From assembly GCA_013821605.1 (NCBI GenBank), contig JACDGP010000033.1, positions 1 to 47,443 on the forward strand: a stretch of 47,443 bases of DNA, in the 5' to 3' direction. This document shows, in pieces, positions 36,201 through 43,447 of this stretch. This DNA comes from Herpetosiphonaceae bacterium. Its GTDB lineage: Bacteria > Chloroflexota > Chloroflexia > Chloroflexales > Kallotenuaceae. Numbering within the stretch: the stretch's first letter is position 1; every line of letters begins with the position of its first letter. The position numbers and the translations under genes were made by a program. The notes beneath the pieces are model-generated. The model had not been told where the DNA came from and searched no databases. It saw nothing but the letters and a program-made list of their open reading frames with translations.

Positions 36201-36481
36201 TGAATCGTCTCCTGGTGACCTTGCAGCGCGTATCACTTAAGCCATTTGAGCGCGATCCAGAGTTACGCAGCATCTTAGATGCTGAGCGCCGAGGGGTTGA
36301 TGTGGACGAATGGATGGTTGATCTTGATGCTTTCATTGTTGATCGCGGGCTAGCTGCCGAATTTGAGATGCGCCCCGCCACTTTTGCGGCAATTAAAGCC
36401 GAAGACCTTGAGTTAGTATGTTACGAACTTTTTTCGATGACAACTGAGGAGGAGCATGATGCCAGTCAAGGCATACGTTAG
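33227..36481 (+). CDS. PLD-nuclease / SNF2-like helicase, defence-operon protein
   Basis: A 1084-residue protein. The N-terminal phospholipase D-type nuclease domain (about 20-180) has one HKD motif: HAKAYIF (His125, Lys127) followed by GSSNFTPSG (138-146). Superfamily 2, SNF2-like helicase motifs follow: I DAVGLGKT (Lys260), II DESH (335-338), III TAT (368-370), IV LIFSYYEQTA, V TDVLSEGQNL, and VI QRAGRIDR (750-757). The final 300 residues are of unknown fold. A single HKD implies dimerisation to build a cleavage site. It starts directly after the methylase stop, so the genes are coupled, and overlaps the NERD-FHA gene by 26 bases. The likely role is DNA translocation and cleavage of unmodified invading DNA. 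Catalytic residues are intact. Confidence 0.9.
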   Translation: MPFIPPDYIDNSQISLGTVLNRLIVEMEQHEAAFASGYFEPRVWRMIGAALQRLMRFRLLLGRQPEIDLPHNDLISLRSYYRHKLQGDLETLQFNAMHVQLVEELVAFLQRSDVEVRLFSGPFLHAKAYIFPHYAIVGSSNFTPSGLNNNAELNLVTSTQAIARDLLENWYERQWLQGANYKPELIGVLEASKFGSRAWTPYEVFIKALYEYYRGRLTPESDGSGVLDLAVFQHEGLQEAIRLLDRHNGVLVADAVGLGKTFIGLGLLEHYLINQRQRGHIPQGLVICPAQLRNTVWEPRLREYQIAVPIVSMEELGRTEFPWKEYYNVDFVLVDESHNFRNPATTRYRNLFRLVAAGKRDKRVALLTATPINNTIWDLYHQMMLLAKGEETAYREIGVANLRGFFARVDKGEAELFDLLESTTVRRSRRDIQHRQEAGEQVVINGTEIRFPERRLSTITYDLDGSYAGFYREIARDIDRLTLVSYNIEQFHTGKHEQTTIDRNNAIIGIFKTLLLKRLESSILAFENSVRRQQHFQRRFYDVLTQHNRLLSSGVHRRELALLAALDETADKETDATLEKALTGLPSAHTQEYDLPTLKQKLEIDLAIFDGLLARLDHIRQSTQKGHVHDDKLEQVKLALAAPPLHGKKTLIFSYYEQTARYLYESLRDDAQWQATVGSLRLALLTGRNNAAERKSIIERFAPRANGQGNVSDEIDMLISTDVLSEGQNLQDAAVLINYDLHWNPVRMIQRAGRIDRVGSPHAELLIVNCFPEEELERLLGLIARLQVRITAIGRNLGNDASILGEVVTEKSLDELKRLRAADQSVLDDLAAEEEVWLSSDDMRLPLVAYMQALGEDVVRDIPMGIHSGRSHQSFNGVFFAFRTRERQFWRLYETHGGLLQESPITDKRRIFQMIACGPQTPRVIPKHLIWSYLERATKDILTELQQQQGTQRLPPPMSRVNYRLYNVLEATRSKAIRHHTVSLNGAKTDVMNRLLVTLQRVSLKPFERDPELRSILDAERRGVDVDEWMVDLDAFIVDRGLAAEFEMRPATFAAIKAEDLELVCYELFSMTTEEEHDASQGIR

Positions 36482-37529
36482 CCGTGATTCTGCAGGACGC
36501 CCCTGGCCCCCAGACCATAGTCACGAAACGACTGCTGCGATTGAGTTAGTGCGACAACTTTGGCTAGTTTTTAACCATCAGCCCGCTACCTATGCAATTC
36601 TCGCTAATCTTCATCAACCCAATGCGGACCTCGTTATCATTACTGAGCGAGGTATTGGTGTGGTTGAACTCAAGCATTACCCTGGACATATTGCTGGTGG
36701 GGCGAAGGACACTTGGTACGCCGATACAATACCAATTAAAGCAGGCTCTGCCTATACCAACCCGCACGACCAAGTTCAGTCATATGCCAACCAGCTACGT
36801 CAGCAAATGATGTCAAGCCTCTCAGCGTGGTGGCTGCTCAGTGACCGGCCACTATGGGGTAAGTTCAAAATCCATACCGCTGTTTGTTTTACACATCCCA
36901 ATGCTGTGATCGATGATGCAACCCGTTCCCTTGAACGGACACGCCAACGGTTTACCTATCAAAAGTCATGGGAACGTTTTCGCATTCTATCGCCCGACAA
37001 GTTTACTGATTGGGTTGTGGCGTTGCGATTTGAGGTGGATCAAGGACGAACAAGAAACTTCGAAGCGTACCATCTTACCGGAGGCCAGATCGTTGATGTA
37101 GCGACGCGCGTACTTAGGGGAACAGAATGGAGCGAGATCAACAGTCTTATGCCTACTGGTCAACCCTATGCATACCTATCAGTACGTGAGAATGGCATCC
37201 CAATCTTATCGCTAAGCCTTGACCGTGAGGAGAACATCCTCGGTCGCGATGCTCAGCAGTGTAATCTCGTCATCCCTGACAAATACAGCCGGGTAAGCCG
37301 TGCCAATGCTCGTATATCCCGTACGATTGAAGGCATCTTTATCGAAGACCTTGGGAGCCGACATGGAACATTTGTTAATGGTCGACGTATTACCGCTCGC
37401 CAAAGGCTAGTCGATGGACAACAGATTATGCTTGGTGGTATGGATCAAAGCGACAAAGTGTGTTTACTGGAATTCTCGCTTAAGCCGAAGACGACGGCAA
37501 AGACCTACACGAGTTCCGAGGAACGATAA
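36456..37529 (+). CDS. NERD nuclease-like / FHA phosphothreonine-binding protein
   Basis: A 357-residue protein. The N-terminal NERD domain (about 25-190) has the nuclease-like core DLVIITERGIGVVELKHY, with Asp58, Glu71 and Lys73 in the PD-(D/E)xK order. The C-terminal FHA domain (about 240-335) has LGRD, SRANARIS and GSRHGTFVNG. The usual His of the FHA SxxH motif is Asn284, but the Arg, Ser and Asn that contact phosphothreonine are in place. GAGGAGG precedes the ATG, which lies inside the helicase gene. With a kinase encoded two genes earlier, the FHA domain is the natural reader of its product. Pgl/BREX type 2 PglW combines NERD and kinase in one protein; here the parts are shuffled. Confidence 0.88.
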   Translation: MMPVKAYVSRDSAGRPWPPDHSHETTAAIELVRQLWLVFNHQPATYAILANLHQPNADLVIITERGIGVVELKHYPGHIAGGAKDTWYADTIPIKAGSAYTNPHDQVQSYANQLRQQMMSSLSAWWLLSDRPLWGKFKIHTAVCFTHPNAVIDDATRSLERTRQRFTYQKSWERFRILSPDKFTDWVVALRFEVDQGRTRNFEAYHLTGGQIVDVATRVLRGTEWSEINSLMPTGQPYAYLSVRENGIPILSLSLDREENILGRDAQQCNLVIPDKYSRVSRANARISRTIEGIFIEDLGSRHGTFVNGRRITARQRLVDGQQIMLGGMDQSDKVCLLEFSLKPKTTAKTYTSSEER

Positions 37530-37766
37530 AGCCAGTTGGTAGACCTGCCGCGCTTGTATCAGCGGGTGATGCACGATGTGGCACAGGAGCCGCTGCCGGA
37601 GCGACAGCTATGGAGCAATCCGTGCGTGGTGAAGCGCAAGATGTCGAACGTCAAGCTCAAGCGCGCCGAGTACACTACCCGCCGCACCTACCATCTAGTC
37701 GTTTCGGGACGCCGTGAAAGTCTAATGAGTTGCAGAGGACGAGCCGACCTGCTCCTTGACGTATAA
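37530..37766 (+). pseudogene. C-terminal remnant of a DDE transposase
   Basis: The frame reading LYQRVMHDVAQEPLPERQ, then NPCVVKRKMSNVKLKRAEY resembles the C-terminal end of IS4-type transposases, whose last 30 residues often contain NPRVVKRKMSNxxxKR. The normal end is replaced by unrelated codons. No catalytic region remains. It starts one base after the defence operon ends, so an insertion sequence once bordered the operon. Confidence 0.55.
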
Positions 37767-37906
37767 TCCCCCAGGATCAACTGGCGGCGCTGTCGCACAA
37801 ATATGATTATCATCAGCTATCCGGTTAGCTGAAGGCAGTTCCTCAAAGTCATATAGCCAAGAGCTTGGGTTGGTTGAGCATACGGATGTTGTGAGACGGT
37901 TAGTGC

Positions 37907-38382
37907 TTACCACGCCGCGTCGTGCTGCTCCATGACGCCGTAGGCTTCGCGAAGTGCGATATCACCGGGCAGGGTACCCGTGAAGGTGCCGAAGGGCTGG
38001 TGATATTGGGAGCGCACCAGCAGCAGATTATCGCGCCGCGTCCTCACCGCTTCCGCCTTGAAATGTACGGTTGCGTCTTCGCTGGAAGCGACGAATGACA
38101 AGTCTTCGGCAAAGGCAACTGGCCCGACCTCGTGCGGTACGCCGTCGATCCACACGCTGCGCTCGCTGTTGTGTGGGGCGTCGTTCAGGCCCACGATCAC
38201 GCTCCAGGCCACGGCTCGGTTCATCGTATCGTAGCCGGCACCCCCGCTCCAATACCAATGCGTATGGCGCCGGTGATAGCCGGCGTTGTCATGCGGAACA
38301 AGGGCATACGTTGGGGCGGGAGCGGGATGGTGCGGGGCCGGTCACTGCCGTCACCACGGTAGGGCTGGGTCAACGTTGGCAT
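37907..38382 (-). pseudogene. Decayed gene, DUF2804-like C-terminal part
   Basis: An ATG at 38382 with AGGAGG upstream opens a frame (MPTLTQPYRGDGSDRPRT) that ends within about 60 codons. In another frame, WYWSGGAGYDTMNRAVAWSV leads to VIVGLNDAPHNSERSVWIDG, then RRDNLLLVRSQYHQPFG and LREAYGVMEQHDAAW. This C-terminal part is like the end of DUF2804-type proteins, which are about three times longer. The N-terminal stub, a frameshift and a missing middle make it a pseudogene. The family label is my best guess. Confidence 0.45.
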
Positions 38383-38494
38383 CAACTCCTCCTTTCTGCT
38401 GACAACAGCATGATCTGGCCCTTAGTCCGTCCCTACGTGCGACAGTAGCTGTCACGCTTCCATGCTATAACTGGGCCAAGGCAAGGAGCGCGCA

Positions 38495-39484
38495 ATGTTG
38501 CATATAACGAATGGGGATGCGGCGGTCAGCCGGCTCCAAGCGACCGGATTAGGCGGCGAGTATTTGGCTTGGCGGGATGTGCTGCATGAAGGGCCGGTGC
38601 CTGCGGGTTTATCTCTTGAGCAACTACGACCGATTCGTGCCCGTTTCATCGCCGAGCAGGGCTGGGCAGATGATGAGCAGGTTGTGCTTGCCGATTTCGT
38701 CCAGCGCGACACAACCCTAGCAGGTTGCCAAAAATATGACGAAGTCGTGCTGTGGTTCGAGCACGACCTCTATGATCAGCTCCAGTTGATCCAGCTCCTT
38801 GACTGGTTTGCCCACCATGAGTGCGGTGTAACACGACTCAACATAGTCATCACTGATCGCTACCTAGGAACGCTGGGGCCAGCAGAGATGAACCAGCTGT
38901 TCCATGATCGCCAGCTTGTTACAGCCTCACAGTTGATGCTGGGGCAAACCGCCTGGGCGGCGTTTCGCTCACCGGACCCGCGCCAGATTGAAGACGTACT
39001 TCAATCTGATACGGCTGCATTGCCGTTTCTCGCTGCCGCTTTGCGCCGCCACCTGGAGCAGTTCCCATCAGTCGAGGATGGACTATCACGCTCGGAAGCG
39101 CAAGCACTTCAGGTTATTGCTCAGGGCACGCAGAGCGTGCGCGATGCGTATAGCGCGGCTCATACTGCGGTGGAAGACCCGATCTTTCTGGGTGATACGA
39201 CCTTCGCTTCCTATCTCGAAAGCCTGAGCCAGAGTGCGCAGCCCCTCGTGCTATTCGCTGATGGTCAGCCGATCCGAGTGCCACGCCAAGGTCTCGCTGC
39301 GCACGCCTTCTGGGACGCGATGGTCAAGATCACGCGAGCGGGAACTGCTGTCCTGGCGGGTCAAGCCGATCGCATTGTGCTCTCCGGCATCGACCGCTGG
39401 CTCGGTGGAGTGCATCTCCAGGCGACCGGACCCATATGGCGCTGGAATCGAGCGGTGCGCCGGCTGCAGTTGGAGCAGAAGTGA
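38495..39484 (+). CDS. DUF1835 domain protein
   Basis: A 329-residue cytoplasmic protein. The N-terminal DUF1835 domain starts MLHITNGDAAV and continues WRDVLHEGPVPAGLSLEQLR and YDEVVLWFEHDLYDQLQL. The C-terminal part (about 190-325) has the arrangement of the DUF3658-like or winged-helix region commonly attached to it (LSRSEAQALQVIAQGT). AAGGAG precedes the ATG. There are no signal or membrane segments and no recognised catalytic motif beyond the conserved His, Glu and Asp of the first domain. The function of the family is not known to me. The gene is intact and is the first ordinary gene right of the accessory region. Confidence 0.85.
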   Translation: MLHITNGDAAVSRLQATGLGGEYLAWRDVLHEGPVPAGLSLEQLRPIRARFIAEQGWADDEQVVLADFVQRDTTLAGCQKYDEVVLWFEHDLYDQLQLIQLLDWFAHHECGVTRLNIVITDRYLGTLGPAEMNQLFHDRQLVTASQLMLGQTAWAAFRSPDPRQIEDVLQSDTAALPFLAAALRRHLEQFPSVEDGLSRSEAQALQVIAQGTQSVRDAYSAAHTAVEDPIFLGDTTFASYLESLSQSAQPLVLFADGQPIRVPRQGLAAHAFWDAMVKITRAGTAVLAGQADRIVLSGIDRWLGGVHLQATGPIWRWNRAVRRLQLEQK

Positions 39485-39529
39485 GGGGCAAGCGGCCTGT
39501 AGCCACTTGCCCACGTAGGTAGCGGCGGA

Positions 39530-39767
39530 TTACTCCTTGCCCGACCCTGGTTCACTGAGCTGGCGATGCTGGGCCGCATTGACCGTCGCGGGCAAAGCCT
39601 TGCTCATGGTCCCCTGGAGCTTGGTCTTGAGCGAGCCCGCGATGATCTGATCCTTTTTGGCTTCGTAAGGCCTGCATCTTGCCAGCCGCGTTGCGAAACT
39701 TCGTACCCTCCGGTATACTTGCCCATAACCGAGCCAGTCTCATACCTTTGCCGTTAACGATCAACTC
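39530..39767 (-). pseudogene. Unidentified gene remnant, two frames
   Basis: The 368-base gap left of the kelch gene is not empty. On the minus strand, VTELIVNGKGMRLARLWASI and PEGTKFRNAAGKMQAL run in one frame. After a shift near 39660 (in a run of five A) the text continues in another frame as AKKDQIIAGSLKTKLQGTM and PATVNAAQHRQLSE, ending with TAA at 39530. No start is visible: stops lie just upstream. I do not recognise the family. The coherent amino-acid texture across a homopolymer shift is the evidence for a decayed gene. Confidence 0.35.
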
Positions 39768-39852
39768 GGTGACCTACCACACCTACCACTTCACGATTAA
39801 GACCACGCGCTCCGTTGCGTGGAACTCGTTTGATAAAAGGGGAATCTTGAAT

Positions 39853-42294
39853 ATGGCGTCGATCAGTCGGCCTATCCACCATCTGCCGGTCATGGGAGCA
39901 ACGTGGTCATCGCAAACGCGCCTGCAGCGTAGACCGCTGCTTTTGGTGCTCCTGACGCTGCTGCTCGCTTGGCCGCTGGCCATGGCCACTCACCCCCTCC
40001 TCGCCACCCATCCAGTCATGCCGCCTGCCGTACCCAGCTTACATGCAGCGCCAGCGACTGGTGCACGCTTGGTCGCCGGTCCGTCCTCCGTGTGGACGGC
40101 AACTGGATCCCTGGCGACTGCCCGCAACCAGCAGACGGCGACGCTGCTGCTGAACGGCAAGGTGCTTGTCGCCGGTGGTTATAACGCAGGACCCCTTGCG
40201 AGTGCGGAATTGTATGATCCTATCAGTGGCAGCTGGACGGCCACTGGCCCAATGACCACGGCACGGTATGGGCATACGGCGACGCTGCTGCAGAACGGCA
40301 AAGTGCTCGTCGCCGGTGGCTATGACGACAACGACTATCTCGCGAGCGCGGAACTGTACGACCCCGCGAGCGGCAGTTGGACGGCCACCGGGACGATGTC
40401 CACCGGACGCGAATTTCCAACGGCGACGCTGCTATCGAACGGCAAGGTGCTCGTCGCCGGCGGCCTTAACGTCGGGCCGCTCACGAGTGCCGAACTATAC
40501 GACCCCACGAGCGGCACTTGGACGACGACCGGGTCGCTGAGTGTCGCCCGCTACTACCACACCGCGACGCTGCTTACCAACGGCAAGGTGCTCGTCGCGG
40601 GCGGCTATAACGGTGTGTATCTGGCGAACGTGGAACTGTACGACCCCACGAGTGGCACTTGGACGACGACCGATGCCCTGGCCCTCGGCCGCTACTATCA
40701 CACCGCGACGCTGCTGCCGACCGGCCAGGTGCTCGTCGCCGGTGGCTTCAATGTCTTGGACCTTAGCGATGGCACCTCGACGGCTGAGGTGTATGACCCT
40801 GCAAGCGGCAAATGGAGCGGGACCGGGAACATGACGACGCCCCGTACCTATCAGACGGCGACGCTGCTGTCGACCGGTCAGGTGCTTGTCAGCGGTGGCT
40901 TTAACAAAACGGATGGCGTGCTGGCGAGTGCCGAGTTGTACGACCCGCCGAGCGGCAAATGGACGGCGACCGCGACGATGACCGCCGCCCGCTACCTGCA
41001 CACGGCGACGCTGCTGGCGAACGGCCTCGTGCTCGTCGCAGGTGGCTTCAACAACGCCATCTTTCTCGCGAGTGCCGAGCTGTATGGTTCGCCGACCGGC
41101 ACTATCACCACCCTGCAAGCGACGCCCAATCCGGCCAGCAGAGGCCAGGCAGTTACGCTCACCGTGGGGGTTACTGCGTCGTTCCCTGACTTGGGCATAC
41201 CAACCGGCACCGTCACGGTGTATGATGGCAGCGCTATTTTGGTAACCATTCCCTTAGCCAATGGTCAAGGGAGTGCCCAAACGACAGCCCTGACAACCGG
41301 CACACATACGCTCACGGCGCACTACGGCGGTGATGCCACCTTCGACGCGAGTATCTCACCTCCTGTGCAAGAAGTCATCGTCGGCCCGCAAACCACCATC
41401 ACGCTGCAGGTCACACCCAACCCGGCGAGCGCTGGCCAAGTGGTGACCTTAGCCGCACAGGTGAGCCCCGTGCCCCCGGCTCAGGGACTGCCGACCGGCA
41501 CCGTCACGGTCTATGATGGCGGCGTGTCGATAGCTACCTTTGTCTTAACGAATGGTCAAGGGAGTGCCCAAACGACGGCGCTAACACCCGGTACCCATAC
41601 GCTCACGGCACAGTACAACGGCGATACCACCTTCGGGGGCAGTACCTCGGCTCCCGTGCAAGAAGTTATCACCTTCCTGCAAACCACCACCACGCTGCAG
41701 GTCACACCCAACCCGGCGAACACGGGCCAAGCGGTTACTTTAGCTGCGACGGTTAGCCCCGTGCCCCCGGCTCAAGGAACGCCGACCGGTACCGTGACGG
41801 TGTATGATGGCAGCACGCCGCTGGCAACCATTAACTTAGCACGCGGCCATGGTACCGTCCCGACAACAGCACTGCTGGCCGGCACGCACACCCTCACCGC
41901 ACAGTACAACGGTGATGTCAGCTTCGCGGGCAGTACCTCGACCGCTGTGCAAGAAGTCATTGTCGGTCCGACGCTGCGCAGCATCACGATCACACCGACT
42001 ACGCCAAGCATTGCAACGGGCACAACCGTGCAGTTTGTGGCAACCGGCACCTTTACCGATGGGAGCACCCAGGATCTGACCAACAGTGCGACCTGGACAA
42101 CCGCTGATGCCACGATCGCATCGATCTCGAATGCTGACGGCAGCAAGGGTCTGGCGACGGGTCACGCGGTGGGTACGACCACGATCACCGCCAGCATAGG
42201 CACGATCACTGGTGGTACCAACCTCACCGTAACGGCAGTGCCTTCGCAGTACAAGCTGTATCTGCCCTTCGTCATCGTCAGCGCCACGCCGTAA
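39853..42294 (+). CDS. Secreted kelch-repeat / Ig-like surface protein with YLPFV tail
   Basis: An 813-residue exported protein. A signal peptide (RRPLLLVLLTLLLAWPLAMA) is followed by seven kelch-type repeats (about 80-415). Each contains TATLL, GKVLVAGG or a variant, then AELYDP and WTATG. These form a beta-propeller. Three Ig-like repeats (about 417-705) share the pattern PNPASxGQxVTL, GTPTGTVTVYDG, GTHTLTAQYNGD. A BIg2-like domain (about 710-800) has LRSITITPTTPSIATGTTVQ. The protein ends in YKLYLPFVIVSATP. Short YLPLV-like tails are frequent at the ends of secreted Chloroflexota proteins in my recollection. The ATG at 39853 has GGGGA nine bases upstream. It is likely cell-surface or extracellular; ligand unknown. 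Confidence 0.85.
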   Translation: MASISRPIHHLPVMGATWSSQTRLQRRPLLLVLLTLLLAWPLAMATHPLLATHPVMPPAVPSLHAAPATGARLVAGPSSVWTATGSLATARNQQTATLLLNGKVLVAGGYNAGPLASAELYDPISGSWTATGPMTTARYGHTATLLQNGKVLVAGGYDDNDYLASAELYDPASGSWTATGTMSTGREFPTATLLSNGKVLVAGGLNVGPLTSAELYDPTSGTWTTTGSLSVARYYHTATLLTNGKVLVAGGYNGVYLANVELYDPTSGTWTTTDALALGRYYHTATLLPTGQVLVAGGFNVLDLSDGTSTAEVYDPASGKWSGTGNMTTPRTYQTATLLSTGQVLVSGGFNKTDGVLASAELYDPPSGKWTATATMTAARYLHTATLLANGLVLVAGGFNNAIFLASAELYGSPTGTITTLQATPNPASRGQAVTLTVGVTASFPDLGIPTGTVTVYDGSAILVTIPLANGQGSAQTTALTTGTHTLTAHYGGDATFDASISPPVQEVIVGPQTTITLQVTPNPASAGQVVTLAAQVSPVPPAQGLPTGTVTVYDGGVSIATFVLTNGQGSAQTTALTPGTHTLTAQYNGDTTFGGSTSAPVQEVITFLQTTTTLQVTPNPANTGQAVTLAATVSPVPPAQGTPTGTVTVYDGSTPLATINLARGHGTVPTTALLAGTHTLTAQYNGDVSFAGSTSTAVQEVIVGPTLRSITITPTTPSIATGTTVQFVATGTFTDGSTQDLTNSATWTTADATIASISNADGSKGLATGHAVGTTTITASIGTITGGTNLTVTAVPSQYKLYLPFVIVSATP
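40105..41090 (+). repeat. Seven kelch coding repeats of about 145 bases
   Basis: Seven imperfect tandem units share ACGGCGACGCTGCT and CAAGGTGCTCGTCGCCGG-type cores, with the second at about 40160, 40310, 40445, 40585, 40730, 40880 and 41030. DNA identity between neighbours is high enough for recombination between units. All units are in frame and each codes for one kelch blade. Confidence 0.75.
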
Positions 42295-42403
42295 CCTTCG
42301 GCTACTTGCGCCACATCGCACTCGCACCGGGATAAACTCGCGCAGCACGCAAGAGGTGCCGAAGGTTCTTCGGCTCCTCTTGCACATGCACCTGCTCCTC
42401 CTG

Positions 42404-43318
42404 CTAGAGCTTGGTGGAGAGGACGACATCAATCGTCATCTCATGGCCGGCGAAGACTTTGCCGACGAGCTTAAGATAGATGCGAAAGTTACGGTAGTGC
42501 TCCTCACCCACCAGGAACTCCAGGCGATCTTTATGCGCATGCATGTTGGCCTGCCAACGCTGGACCTGCTGCTGGTACTGCCAGCCCGGCAACGTCCGGA
42601 TCTCGTTAAGTTCGAAGCGATTGGCGTCCAGGAGTTTTAGCTCGTCCCACAGCAGCCGGTAGTTGCCGGTCAGTCCGTAGATTTCGTTAAGGAAAACGGT
42701 ACTACGGGTTAACTGCTCCGTATGCTGGCTACTACTGAAATGCAACTCCTTGTTCAAGAACTTACCGCCGGGTTTGAGCAACGCGTGCGCTTTGGCAAAG
42801 AAGCCACCGAGATCGCCGAAGTGGACGATCACTTCATCGGTAAAGATCGCGTCGAAGGGCCGGTCATCCTCGTAATCGCGCCAGTGGCACTCGATCACCT
42901 TGACATTCGCCGCTTCGTTGGCGATACGCTGCTCAGCGAAGTGCTTCTGGGTCGGCGACAGGGTGAGACCAACGCCCTCTACGCCATACGTCTTGCTTAG
43001 ATACACCAGGGGTCCTGCCCAGCCACAGCCGACATCGAGAATGCGCTGGCCGGCTTGCAACCCCAGCAGCTGCGCGAACATATCCAGCTTAGCTTCCTGA
43101 GCGGCGGTATCGCTCGTTGCCGTATCCCACAGGTTACAGGAGTATACGTTCCATCGTCCACCGGTGATCGTCGTAAAGAACTCCGGCGGCTGCTCATAGT
43201 GCACATTGGTGTGCTGCTTGTCTTGCTCGCTTGTGTACCGTTGGTAAAACTGCTGTTCAGGCGCCGGCCCGGTCCACTGGGCGGACGGGGGCAACTGGCT
43301 CGTGCGGGGGCCGCTCAT
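42404..43318 (-). CDS. Cyclopropane-fatty-acid-synthase-like SAM methyltransferase
   Basis: A 304-residue class I methyltransferase. The N-terminal HYEQPPEFFTTITGG segment and the AKLDMFAQLLGLQAGQRIL helix precede motif I LDVGCGWAG (94-102), arranged as in the mycolic acid/cyclopropane synthase family. GVGLTLSPTQKHFAEQRI, DAIFTDEVIVHFGDLGGFF and LLKPGGKFLNKEL are further family motifs. The usual N-terminal lipid-binding part of Cfa is short. The substrate may be a membrane lipid or a small molecule. AAGGAG lies nine bases before the ATG. It stands alone, pointing left, between the kelch gene and a histidine kinase gene. Confidence 0.85.
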   Translation of the reverse strand: MSGPRTSQLPPSAQWTGPAPEQQFYQRYTSEQDKQHTNVHYEQPPEFFTTITGGRWNVYSCNLWDTATSDTAAQEAKLDMFAQLLGLQAGQRILDVGCGWAGPLVYLSKTYGVEGVGLTLSPTQKHFAEQRIANEAANVKVIECHWRDYEDDRPFDAIFTDEVIVHFGDLGGFFAKAHALLKPGGKFLNKELHFSSSQHTEQLTRSTVFLNEIYGLTGNYRLLWDELKLLDANRFELNEIRTLPGWQYQQQVQRWQANMHAHKDRLEFLVGEEHYRNFRIYLKLVGKVFAGHEMTIDVVLSTKL

Positions 43319-43447
43319 GGCTCGTGCTCCTTGAGTTGTCTACGGGTGTTGATAGTCGATTGCCCTGCGGATGTGTGACCCGAGGTAGAAACTACGACCA
43401 ATGTTAAGTTTAGCTTAAGTCGCCCTAATACTCAAGCGGCAAAAAAC

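Noticed and set aside
28766-37529. Direct assignment to BREX/Pgl
   Set aside because: No PglZ phosphatase-like gene and no BrxC/PglY ATPase are present; the kinase and NERD domains are in different proteins.
28766-37529. Direct assignment to DISARM
   Set aside because: DrmA and DrmB, the core of DISARM, are absent; the PLD domain is fused to the helicase instead of being a separate DrmC.
39679-39852. Longer start of the kelch protein
   Set aside because: The extra 58 codons read antisense to the unknown remnant and precede the signal peptide; 39853 has GGGGA upstream.
40105-41090. Second set of tandem repeats, possibly a non-coding satellite
   Set aside because: They are the seven kelch blades of one continuous reading frame.
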